In this document: positions 32,670 through 42,599 of the stretch, in pieces
How positions within the stretch are numbered: position 1 is the stretch's first letter
Layout: every line of letters begins with the position of its first letter
From: Gerris lacustris
Lineage: Eukaryota > Arthropoda > Insecta > Hemiptera > Gerridae
Length of the DNA stretch: 64,000 nt
Direction of reading: 5' to 3'
NCBI GenBank assembly: GCA_951217055.1
Contig: OX578284.1
Location: forward strand, 46,861,177-46,925,176
Position numbers and translations under genes: made by a program
Notes under the pieces: generated by a model
Database searches by the model: none
Seen by the model: the letters and a program-made list of their open reading frames with translations, nothing else
What the model was told of the DNA's origin: nothing

Positions 32670-34505
32670 TCTCAGCCCTCTCGGCCTACCTAGTATGAAA
32701 GCATATTAACAATTGCATATTAGAATGCGGGCCGGCGCCTTTCAATTCAGTCGTTTGTAATCAAGCCGCGGCAGTGCCGGTGTGGAGATAAGAATAAAAA
32801 TTATCTTCCATCTACTTTTATCTACTTGAATAAATTATAACGATTATATTTCATTTTGTGTCAGTAGTTTACGCAGAGCGAAAACATGAAAATGTCTCAC
32901 TGTCTTGCGGACTCGTATGCAAGAAGTTTTTTGATTCAGTTATTTTTTCAACCGAGATTCAATCAATCAAACCAGTAAATCATAGTCTATTAATTTACTA
33001 ATGATTTTTTTCTTCGAATGATTTTAGTACTTAAAGAGAATAAAAGTTAAAAAATAATAATAATAATTCTTGTTAATATTTCAGAAAACTGAATAGCTAA
33101 TGTTTAATAGAAAAAGGTTTTGATTAATTCAGTCATAAATGATAAACATATTTAAATTTTAAGGAGAAAATAAATGTTTCATTTTTTTAAGAGGGAAGAG
33201 GATGTAGGGCGTAGGGTATTGAGGATTTTGCGGTGAGTGGTTCATGGCGGTGCGGTGTAGGGTTACTGAAAGGTCGTTTGAGTTAATACTTAAAGGATTA
33301 AGTCATGAAAATGGATTTAGGTATAAAGATATAACACACATCATTAGTGGTATTAAGGATAGCTCAAAGTATTAGCAAAAGAAAATATTAGTAAAACCGA
33401 TAGCCCTGAAGTCAATATTAGATTATGAAACTTTATATATTGAACTTCATCTTAGAAGTTTTAAGTCAATTCTAATAACTTAAAAGATTTTCTTTAAGTC
33501 AGAAAGCTATTTAAAATATAGCTCATAATAATTTGATAAAAAAGACAAGATGAAGGAAGAGAGGTTATTTCACATTTTAAAATTGAAGTTAGAAGGGTAG
33601 CCATCGAAATAATTTCTTTTAAAAGGCAAAATAAATGTACTTTTTTCCCCATCTCACCTGACTATAGGATAGACTTTGTACTTCACTAATAATTCAAATC
33701 ATTTTCCAACAGGGAGCACTGAGTAGAGGAATAATTTATCATAGTTTGGCTGTTAGTTTTGTAGAATCTCAAGCGAAAGGTCTTGCTCCTGTGGATGCCT
33801 AAGGGGAATAAAACTCGATGCTTGAGGAAGGTGAGGCCTTCTCGGAGCAAACACCTCATCCAGCTTAGCGACACGGCTCTCATCACTATTTAACAACGGA
33901 CCAGCTGATCTAGTTCACCGACTTCAATAACTAATTCAAAGCCTTAAGCAAAAAAACTCCGACAAGAGAAAAGCAAACTCCGACCTTAGAGCCGTATTAT
34001 TGTTTTCTTCAGAAGCTCTTCAACTTCTTATACTCCCGTGCTTAAAAACTCCCAGAGCACTAAGCTAAGCTCATGAAGTTTTCTTCTTCTTTTTTCTTCT
34101 TTCTTCTCACTTGAAAGAGAGAAACAAGGATTTTCCACTAAAGTAACTCTTAAAGTCAGTTTCTTTTCCTAGCAAAGCTTGCTTCCTAGTCCAACAACAA
34201 CGAAAGAGTAATTTTTTTCATCATTTTTCATCATGAAAATTCAGGTAAAATAATAATCTCTCTTTTATACAAGTACAATGAATTTCCACTGAAATTATAG
34301 AATTTCGAGAACTTGATCCAGATAAGTTTTTTATTGTGATATAGTTTTGATTTAAAAGAGTATAATAGATGATCAGCATACGGATAATTCATTTTACTTA
34401 AAACATCCTCCGCTACTCATATAATTAACTGCAGCATCTCGGTCTTAACTGAAAATTGATTTTCCGTCATAATGTCAAGCATTATAAATTATTTTTAAAT
34501 ATAAG
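32670..34505. other. No recognisable gene
   Basis: 1.8 kb without recognised repeats or domains. A G-rich patch lies at about 33190-33265. A 66-codon frame at 33686-33886 (minus) has no domain. Confidence 0.45.
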
Positions 34506-34566
34506 TGATTTATAATCAACAACTTGGTTTTCCGGTGAAATCCGCTTCACGAAGGGGTTAAAGTCG

Positions 34567-34602
34567 GACGTTTCGCTTCCACTACTGGAAGCATCTTCAG
34601 GG
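34567..34602 (-). ncRNA. Hammerhead ribozyme-like core, left arm
   Basis: Minus strand: CTGAAGA, TGCTTCC, 6-base loop, GGAAGC, GAAA, CGTC. The CUGANGA and GAAA blocks are intact, stem II has 6 pairs, and GUC is a good cleavage triplet. Stem III is only ACGU. Stem I pairing is weak. Confidence 0.55.
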
Positions 34603-34680
34603 ATATGGTGCATCGTAATGTTTACATGAAGCAACAACAAGACATTCTTGTTGCTTCTAATAAACATCACGATGCACCAC

Positions 34681-34722
34681 ACCCCTGAAGATGCTTCCAG
34701 TAACGGAAGCGAAACGTGATAT
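34681..34722 (+). ncRNA. Hammerhead ribozyme-like core, right arm
   Basis: Plus strand: CTGAAGA (34685-34691), GCTTCC, loop AGTAAC, GGAAGC, GAAA, CGTGA. The cleavage position reads GUG here, and G is not tolerated there. The left arm has GUC, so this copy is probably inactive although its stem II is perfect. Confidence 0.5.
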
Positions 34723-34779
34723 TTCAACCCCTTCGTGACGCGGATTTCACCATAAAAACCAAGCTGTTTATTACGAGTC

Positions 34780-35860
34780 TACCCGCGAAACCTACCCACA
34801 AAGTTAGAAATGATTTCTTCAGATTTTTTTTTTATTATGGTGTGTTTTCGATACTCTGATCTCCAACCGTAGAACCCTAACTCCTTTAAGTTATTACCTC
34901 TTCTTAGCATAAAACATCCGTCAAGAGACTTAATTCCCTCATTCCCGCACCCAGTTCTTGTGGCCCCTAATGAAGGCTGGATAAGGCTTAAAAGCGGTAT
35001 ATGATAGACATAAATTGTAGTTGTTTTTGACGTTTAATTAAACTGATGAAGAGCACTCTAAGATGCAGCCATTTAAATAAATGTTTCGGCTTGCCGTTTA
35101 AATCTGTAAGTTGAGAGGAATAGGGCAGACAGGTAAATTATAGTCTGGGTGATGTAGAAAGAAATACATGTGAGGAGTTCAAAGCAAGTATCCTTCTATG
35201 GAACGATTTAGGAGAAGGAACGCCTTCAAGGATGAGGGGAGCAGAGAGGTTAAATATACGCTCGAGATTAGACACATGGGCTTCTATAAAAAGGGAAGGG
35301 ATGAAATAAGGCAGAGGTTGTTACCAGGGTAAGAAATCAGTAGGGAAAAGAGGGTTAAAAGAATTATACTTGTAGGAAGGTTGGATTAAACTATGCAAAA
35401 TTAACTAATGACATAAAATTAGCTAATATCATCATAACTTCAAGTGTTTCCCCTCATAATTATAGCTATTCAGGATAATGTGGCTTTATGTCAATTAAAT
35501 TCCACAAATGGTGTAAGAGGATGATGTACTAGCTTTGTGTTTATTGTTTATACTTTAGGCAATGCGAAACCTGTCGGTCTAAAATAGACCTTTAGAGTAA
35601 ATAATAATACTTCAAACCAATATAAAAATTGTTTTAGTACGAAAATACAGAAGTTTGCATGCAGAGTTTAAGAAAACAACAAATAAAATGTATAAGTTCG
35701 ATACAGAAGTACAGTCTACCAATCAAAAACTCAACAAAAACACGGGTCAAAAACTCTCGGGTCTTTGTTATGACACAAAGATTCCTTGCGTCCTAATATT
35801 GGTCCAACGATTGGTCACATGGAACTGAAAATGTGGCTGTTTGAACCTATGTTGATTCCC
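34780..35860. other. No recognisable gene
   Basis: At about 35041-35095, CTGATGA and GTTTCGGC occur on the same strand, but the GAAA block is on the wrong strand for a hammerhead. Nothing else is recognised. Confidence 0.45.
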
Positions 35861-35864
35861 ATTG

Positions 35865-36120
35865 CAATATGGCACCATATCTAGGCTACTTTCGACAAAC
35901 CATTCAAATTTCTTCAAAGTCGGAAGTACTTTTAAAGACAAAAGTGTTAGTCAAAAAAGGTTTGTGAGTACCGGTGATCCTTTTATAATTATGACCTGCC
36001 ATCCAAAGTTCATTAGTAGTTTTTAAGATATAGTGGTTCGCAAAAAAGTCCAACAATAGACCCACAGACAGATAAGACACCAAAAATGTTCCCTTATGCT
36101 AAAACGGATTTCTGTAAAAA
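35865..36120 (-). repeat. Family B repeat (B2), partial
   Basis: It contains TAGGCTACTTTCGACAAACC, CAAATTTCTTCAAAGTCGG, TTTTTAAGATATAGTGGTTC, CACAGACAGATAAGACACC and AAAACGGATTTCTGT, and stops before the terminal hairpin. Confidence 0.65.
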
Positions 36121-36124
36121 TTAT

Positions 36125-36808
36125 GTTACTAAAGGACGGAAGAACGTCGCCACTTTCTATTACTACTTATGTGATCATCCCTTTGAAACAGCAAATTTGT
36201 CGGTGTTAAGATTTGAACAGTAGTTTTAGGCATGCTGCAAGTACTTTAACCACTCCAATCCCCTTATATTCATAGTTGTAATAGCACATAGATCCCTAAT
36301 CTAGGGACAAAAAATAAAGGCAAAGAATGCAAACCTTATTTAATCTAACATCAAGGAATAGGAAGGTAATACAGTAACAATATTACTTAGATAAGCAGCA
36401 TATTTATATTGCCGTTTTGGGTAGAACATCGTATCGGGAAGACCTTGGTCTGGGCCGTTACCTAGATATAATTTCTCTCCAATACGAAGTCCGAGGCTAA
36501 TAACTACTGTGAGGGTTTTCATTTCCTCCCATTTAGTCTAAGGAAACTCGCTAAGGGCTTCTCAATTGGGTAAAGGGTAAACCTATCTCCCATATATTCC
36601 TTTCCTTTCATGCGTACCGGCTTCACTAACTACACGACTCAACTCGTATTGAGGAAGGTTGATTGAGAAGGAGGCTTTGATGTTTAATAAGTTTGTCTTT
36701 TAACTGTTTACAGAATATATAAGATTGTAGTTCAACTCAAGTTAACTTCAAGTCTAAACTAAGTACAAGTTGACTGCGTGAAAGTTTTATGTATCCTCTG
36801 CGTATAAC

Positions 36809-36810
<2 letters not shown>
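36125..36810. other. No recognisable gene
   Basis: No domain in any short frame. Confidence 0.5.
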
Positions 36811-36902
<92 letters not shown>

Positions 36903-36911
36903 AGAGAGAGT
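36811..36911. repeat. (AT)n followed by (AG)n
   Basis: About 43 AT units to 36897, then CAGAGAGAGAGAG. Confidence 0.95.
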
Positions 36912-37199
36912 TTTGAAGACTTGTTACATTTTGTAAAGAAAAACCATCCTGGAGGTAAAAAGAGCATAAGAAAAACGTAGTATCAAAAAAAGACGTAAAA
37001 GTGTTGGTGGGAAAAGATGGATAGTGATTGATCCATTTCGGGACTGTTGGTGTCTGTAAGGTTTGTGTTGGTGAGGTTTTCTTCCTCTTCTTCTCAATAC
37101 CATCCATATTGATGGAGTACGAGGATGTCGGGAGGTTGGTACGAGGAACTCCCCGCAAAGGAGATAAGAAGGAGGGTGAGCTGGCGTTCTCTAAAAACT
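36912..37199. other. Unassigned sequence
   Basis: Frames of 60-120 codons here are largely extensions of the (AT)n tract and show no domain. Confidence 0.4.
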
Positions 37200-37213
37200 T
37201 TATTTCCTTCTTA
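37200..37213. repeat. Target site duplication of SINE, left copy
   Basis: TTATTTCCTTCTTA, identical to 37503-37516. Confidence 0.8.
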
Positions 37214-37502
37214 GTAGTAGTAGCCTAGTACTTTCTACTAGGACGGGTAGGACGAACCACTTGTTCGAACCTTGCAATTAGGCCATCACATAGGCCCTTT
37301 TTACGCCCCGCGGTAGAGAGTTCCAGCCACTTCACACATCATACCTCTGTACATAGTACCGCCAAAGCGAGTATGATGTGATCAATAGTGAGCCATATAA
37401 ATCAGAGTGTCACGGCGAGGAATCGAACCCCGTCTCGTTCCACTCGAGATTTAGTGATGGCCGAGCAGACGTGGTTTAACTCACACGGCTACGCTAGCTC
37501 CC
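37214..37502 (-). mobile_element. Complete tRNA-derived SINE, 289 bp
   Basis: Minus-strand head GGGAGCTAGCGTAGCCGTG contains an A-box (TAGCGTAGCCG, plus 37486-37496). The B-box GGTTCGATTCC is perfect (plus 37419-37429), with 56 bases between. A tRNA-unrelated body follows and ends in a (CTA)n-like tail at the left border (AGTAGTAGTAG on plus). A perfect 14-bp duplication flanks it (37200-37213 and 37503-37516), typical of LINE-driven insertion. A truncated relative is at 49-169. Confidence 0.85.
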
Positions 37503-37516
37503 TTATTTCCTTCTTA
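37503..37516. repeat. Target site duplication of SINE, right copy
   Basis: TTATTTCCTTCTTA, identical to 37200-37213. Confidence 0.8.
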
Positions 37517-37519
37517 AAG

Positions 37520-38790
37520 AGAGAAGTTATTTCCGTTTGGCACCTTAGAAAAAGTTTCTGAGGAAGGAATTCCATTTTTTTTTTTTTTTCATTTTCTTTT
37601 TCGTGGGAAGTAAAGAATTTTTTCTTTTAAAGACGCTATTCGACTTTCTTCTCTCTTTTCTGTAAGTAGAGTATTGGAAAAAAGAAAAGTATTTATAAAA
37701 AGATATTTAATTTTCTTTACAAATCTTGTATATTGTAAACAAATTGCTATCTTAATCAACTTCATAATTCTTTACGTCACAAAAACCTACTGAACTATTA
37801 ATTAACTTAATTTAAATTTAGGAATAACTTAAAACTCTTAAAAGCTCTTGACAACCCCCCAAAGGCTACCGCTGCCTGGCGGCTTTACTGCTTCATTGTA
37901 GGGGTGTTATGCGCCCTCCCAATTAACATCGGGCCGCCCTCAGTGGAGTTGTAGGCAATTACATTGGGCTTATAAATTAAAAGACAATCTGTGTGCACTG
38001 CAGAGCGTAGGGCCAAGTTCCAACAAGCATGCAGTGTATCTTTACTTGAACCGACTTACTTCTAGATCTTTACTTTTAGCTGGATGACTGTCCTTCTGTG
38101 TTACGAATAACTCCCACGGTTTTTAAGCTAAAGAATTGAAACTTGGTACAAGAATCAGTCTTCAAATGTAGTTCTGCCTCTGCCACCCGGAAAATCATAA
38201 ATTACGATGTCATTAACTCATTTTCCTAAGTCAGCAAAAATTTCAAAAAAAAAAAAATTTGTAATTGAACCAATTAAAAATCTCTTTTAGACAAAACATT
38301 TCTATTGAATTTTGTTGTGATATCTTCGATCTTTTAAACTTCGACACTATTTAGCTTATTTCAGCAAATAAAGAAAAATCGAGAGAAACTGTGTAAAATA
38401 AAGAACAAAGTGCAACAAGGCAGATCAAAAGAGACACACTACAGATGTCCTTCAAGAGGCGATATAATCTGTGACACTTTTTTGACCCCTTCTGACCTAA
38501 CACTTATAAAGGTATATACACTAACAAGGGACCGCAACCTAGTCAAAGTACTTTAAACATTATTGTTGATAGGCTAATTGAATATCTACCTACCAAAAAT
38601 AAATGATTAAATAAATAGCGAAACAACCAAGATTTATTCGTTGAAAAAGGAGACCTCTTTGGATCTATTCAACATTACATGGTTAGTATTGTCAAATTAT
38701 TTTGATCCCTAAGTTTATTGTTATAGTAAAGTGTAGATTATTATTTCTAGCTAGAAGGTAAGCCATGTAATCATTTAGAAGAAAAACAGA
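37520..38790. other. No recognisable gene
   Basis: A GC-richer patch at about 37850-38040 (CTGCCTGGCGGC, CATCGGGCCGCCCTC) stands out but has no frame, tRNA fold or repeat ends that I can recognise. Confidence 0.45.
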
Positions 38791-38794
38791 AAAA

Positions 38795-39110
38795 TATGTC
38801 TCCGAATTCAAAAATAGAAATATGTTTCAGACATGAGGCAACATTTTTTTTTCCGTGTTGGTCTGTCCACAATTTTAACACATCTTAAGAGCTACTCCGA
38901 TTTTAATGATACTTAGGAAAAAGTTCATAATAGTCAAGAGTTGGTCCTATTTAAGTTTCAACTTTCTACGTCTATTGGTTTCTCTTCTACATGGGCACAA
39001 AGATTGTTTTATTATCGCCTACACCTATGATATTACTTATCTGGTTTTGAAGAAATTTGGATGGTATGAACGATCGTAGCTCACAGATGGTCCTATTTTA
39101 ATTTTAAACC
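38795..39110 (+). repeat. Family B repeat (B2), partial
   Basis: It contains GTCTCCGAATTCAAAAATAG, ATGTTTCAGACATGAGGC, CTACTCCGATTTTAATGATA, GTTTCAACTTTCTACGTC and CTATGATATTACTTATCTGG. Sense is opposite to the copies at 40200-41299. The TTGCTTCCGAGC end is missing. Confidence 0.6.
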
Positions 39111-39119
39111 TCTGCACAC

Positions 39120-40195
39120 TTTAAATTTTGCTACATACTTTTACCGGAACATTCAAAACCAATTTTACGTTTCTTTCCGTCGTAAATTGTCTACGAATCG
39201 GCCGCTACAAATGGTGAGTGCGGCATTGTAGTGGGCGGTGTAAATAACAGTGCAGTTCCATTTGAACTTTCCGAAATCTCTAGGACCTTCCTTTCGGGCA
39301 TAGGGATCACCGGACTGCACCGTTTAACTTAGAGCTGAAGCCACCTAGTCATAAAACTCCCATTTTTCCACCAAGGCGTTTTACTACAATTGGACAAATA
39401 CAGGTACAAAATGTTATACTCATATCACTGCCCTCTCCCTAAGGAAGAGGAGTTGGGACAACGATCTACGATTGACCATCTACAACCTATATATATAGGT
39501 ATAGATAATAAGAGTCTATTTATTTACTCTATATTATTTCCCAGGGGGTCATAAGACCTTTTTCTTTCTTTTTTGCAGCATTCTTTCTATTCTATTTCAC
39601 AATTAAATTATAAAGATATTCATGTTAAACATTTGTGTAAGTCTTGGGTATTTATATTGCTCTTTTTATTCTATCCTCATAAATTTTGTATCGCCTTTCA
39701 CTCCTTTACCGTCATAATTATTTCTCTCCTTCCTCCTTCAAATTCCTTTCCTTCCCGGGATTCATCGAGGTCTAATATAACCTCCTACACCGAGGCGGAG
39801 CACAATTTAGTTACTGAACCCAAATTCTGTGTGGAGTGGATTCAATCTACTATTGAATTCACCCACCTCCTATTTGGGACGCGGCACCCAAATTGTAAAG
39901 GACAAACATTTTTACGTAAAGAAAAAATTATGTTTCTTACTAATGATTACATTACGTTTTCAATCATGGGTAGTTTGTAAAGAGGTCAGAAATCAGTAAG
40001 GAGTTCAGAATAGAATTATACTTCGATTATATCTAGATTTTAAATATACTTCCATTCTTGTTCCTACTAAGTAAAGGCTTTAAAGTAAAACTTAATTTAA
40101 TAAAAAATATTTAAATAAATAACTAAACCCTAACTTACAATTTTCTTTCACGATAAATCAAATATAAATATTGATTGAGCATGCGAATGATTGAT
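39120..40195. other. No convincing gene
   Basis: The longest non-repetitive frame outside transposons (39573-39980, 135 codons) lies here and has no recognised domain. Just upstream, a pyrimidine run ending TTTTTTGCAG resembles a 3' splice site, and GTAAGT occurs at 39636. This is weak evidence only. A perfect 16-bp palindrome ACCTATATATATAGGT is at 39485-39500. Confidence 0.35.
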
Positions 40196-40199
40196 TTGT

Positions 40200-40582
40200 A
40201 TGCTTATACAAGCTATTATTGATGAGCGCAGACTGTTGAAAATCTGTTGCTATCTGCGGTCTTTTGACAAACCATCAAAATTTCATCAAAATCAGATGAA
40301 TACATTTGAAGATTGCGCATGCTGAATGCTGAAGAGAAACTTATATGAGACCAGCAATGGGGTAATTATGACCTACTATACAAATTTCATTAAAATCGAA
40401 CTTGAGTTTTAATGAAATGTTGGTTCGCAAAAATTGAGCGTAAGACAGACACGGCACCAAAAATATTCCCTAATGTCTGAAACGGATTTCTGTCTTTAAA
40501 TTTTTTAAGTCATAGACATAAAATATTTTCGTTCTTCAGAACGATCACATAGCTTCCGTTACCTTGGGTAAGCTCGGAAGCA
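40200..40582 (-). repeat. Family B repeat (B2)
   Basis: It runs from GATGAGCGCAGACTGTTG through TTTCATCAAAATCAGATGAA, GTTGGTTCGCAAAAATTGAG and CTAATGTCTGAAACGGATTT to CTTCCGTTACCTTGGGTAAG plus CTCGGAAGCAA. Confidence 0.8.
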
Positions 40583-40924
40583 AAAAGTAGAAAAATAATA
40601 AAAATATAGCGTTTGGCATGTGGAAGCCCATTCAAAAATAGACTGTTTGGACATGCTTAGTAAGAGCTAAAGGAAGGTCGGTAATAATGGCAAATATTGG
40701 GTTTCCCTAATCCTATTCAAACACGCTTCGTAAATATCAAATCTCTCTTTAAAGTATAAAGGAGTGAGTTATTTTTACTATTCCTAAGACGAGCTTATAT
40801 CTTTGATTTTGTAAACTGATTTATTTATTAATCAATCAGTTCTAATTAGTGAGCTAATAAAATCAATATACTTCACATAATTATTATTAATTTAATAACA
40901 AGAAGAATAGTTTAAAAAAGTTCT

Positions 40925-41299
40925 AATAGTTTAGCTTTTATACTTCATAAAAATCAGATGAGTTCTTTTGAAGAAATAAGTATAAATGAATGTATGTTTA
41001 TACGTATTTGGAAGTGAAACAAATGGGCGCTGAACATAGAAACTTATATGGGATCAACAATGGGTTAATTATGTCCTACCATATAAATTTCATTTAAATC
41101 GGTTAAGTAGATTTTAAGATATGTTGGTTGGCAAAAATTGAGTGATAGACCGACAGACAGACACGGGACCAACGGAAATGTTCTCTGATGTCTGAAAAGG
41201 ATTTCTGTCTTAGAATTTTTGAAATAGGAGACATCAAATAATTTCGTTCTTCAGAACGATTACATAGCGTCCGTTACCTTCGGTAAGCTCGGAAGCAAT
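40925..41299 (-). repeat. Family B repeat (B2), second copy
   Basis: Same order and orientation as the copy 340 bases upstream (TAAGATATGTTGGTTGGC, GACCGACAGACAGACACGG, CTGATGTCTGAAAAGGATTT), with the best preserved terminal CCGTTACCTTCGGTAAGCTC. Two copies in tandem orientation may reflect separate insertions. Confidence 0.8.
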
Positions 41300-42035
41300 A
41301 CTTACTAAAGGTTTCAATATTTTCTTGATTTATACATTCTTTAAGTTTAAAAATTGAACACACCCTTTTTAAAATGGTGAACACTTGTTTGACAATTGCA
41401 GTCTTTTATAGAATTAATTTTTCAGTAATTGTAGAACAAAATAAACCCCTGCTTGTTCTCAAACCCTAAAAATGATTTATTTTCTCAATTTTTCGTCATG
41501 GTGTTACATTTTTTAAAAACTAAACAATTACCAAGAGGAGACTACGTACGGTATCGGTAATATTATTTAGAAATATAGTTAAAAATTGCAAAAATCACGT
41601 AAATATTAAATTCCTAACCAAAAGGGCCAATTTCAGAATTCTCCTAAAAAAAGCCAGCCTATCAAAAATAGTGAGATCTACATTGCGGCCAAGTCTTCTC
41701 TTTCTTTAGTCCATAACCTATAACCTCATTTCACTCCTACTTTCATGAGCAACATTACTTGCATTTACTCCAGAATTAATTGTTTTTAAAGAAAACCCCA
41801 TGAAAAAATAAACAGTAAACAAATTACGTCATTAACAGTGCAAACGAAATCAAAACAAAGGATAAAAAATTGTAGATTTAAAAAACATTTTCTTAGCCGC
41901 GGGTGGAGGAGGGATAAAAAAAAAAAAAATTTCGTTTTCATGAAAAAAAAAAAAAATTGTTAAGCCTAGTATCAGCTTAATAATAAGTTTTATATATATA
42001 TAAGTTTTGAGCCTAGAATCGGACCTGCGGTGACA
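41300..42035. other. No recognisable gene
   Basis: AACCCCTGCTTGTTCTCAAA at about 41446 resembles the inner inverted end of the MITE at 8781-9458, so a diverged fragment of that family may lie at 41430-41530. The rest has no signal. Confidence 0.4.
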
Positions 42036-42155
42036 TACATACTCCCCGTCAGAATTAACGCAACACCTTTATATTTCTCTGATTCGACTATCTCTAATTT
42101 ATACTGATGTTTAATGATTCATTAATCATCATCTCATATGTAATCATCATCGTTA

Positions 42156-42252
42156 ATCATATTTAATCATTATCATTAATTATATTTAATCATCATAAAT
42201 TAATTATATTTAATCATCATAAATTAATTATATTTAATCATCATCATTAATT
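42156..42252. repeat. 24-bp minisatellite inside the Tc1 remnant
   Basis: The unit TATATTTAATCATCATAAATTAAT occurs at about 42157, 42181, 42205 and 42229, the outer units diverged. It lies between the left inverted end and the transposase start. Confidence 0.8.
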
Positions 42253-42310
42253 GATAAAATATAAGCTATCACGTAGTTATTTATTAATACAGTTGTTTGT
42301 TTGTGTCAAC

Positions 42311-42490
42311 ATGAATAGACCTCCTAATTTAACTATGGAGGAAGCGATTAAACCCGTATTGATGGGTTAAGAAAGGCTTTTCTCAAAAGGTTGGTTGTCG
42401 ACTAGGAGTGCATCTCACTACAATCCGCCGAGCTTTTCGGCGGTTCCAGGAAAGTGGATATGATCGACAGAGGCGAAATAGGTCCGCCTG
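42311..42490 (+). pseudogene. Tc1-type transposase N-terminus, frame-broken
   Basis: ATG at 42311 begins MNRPPNLTMEEAIKPVLMG and then hits a stop. After a frame change, 42398-42490 reads RLGVHLTTIRRAFRRFQESGYDRQRRN before another stop. The second part is the recognition helix region of the paired-type helix-turn-helix domain by which Tc1 transposases bind their inverted ends. The DDE catalytic domain is absent. This is a dead remnant inside a deleted element. Confidence 0.7.
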
Positions 42491-42599
42491 AGATGAAAAC
42501 AATAGAAAAAAGATCCTAATTGAACAACTTTTGTGTAAGCAAAAATATATAAGAGTGGTGCATTAGTTTTGACGAGGAGTTTATATAGACAGTAAAAAA

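Larger units (their letters stand above)
34511..34772. mobile_element. Foldback element with a hammerhead-like core in each arm
   Basis: Arms of about 125-130 bases (34511-34642 and 34646-34772) are inverted copies, separated by only about 3 bases. Shared words include AACTTGGTTTT, GTGAAATCCGC, TCACGAAGGGGTT and ATGGTGCATCGT. Divergence between arms is roughly 15 percent. Each arm contains CTGAAGA, stem II and GAAA in order (see separate entries). The arrangement fits two head-to-head terminal repeats of a Penelope-like retroelement or a derived non-autonomous element. No reverse transcriptase lies nearby. Confidence 0.65.
42041..42580 (+). mobile_element. Tc1-like DNA transposon remnant, 540 bp
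   Basis: The left end ACTCCCCGTCAGAATTAACG and the reverse complement of the right end, ACTCCTCGTCAAAACTAATG, are inverted ends of about 28 bases with five or so mismatches. The interior holds a 24-bp minisatellite and the start of a transposase. A normal Tc1 is about 1.6 kb, so the catalytic two thirds have been deleted. TA lies at the left border. The right border is altered. Confidence 0.7.

Noticed and set aside
35041..35095. CTGATGA plus GTTTCGGC resembling a hammerhead
   Set aside because: The GAAA block would be on the opposite strand from CTGATGA, so no hammerhead can form.
39573..39980. 135-codon frame with a possible 3' splice site just upstream
   Set aside because: No recognised domain and a non-ATG start. 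The splice-like words are common in T-rich DNA. RNA data would be needed.
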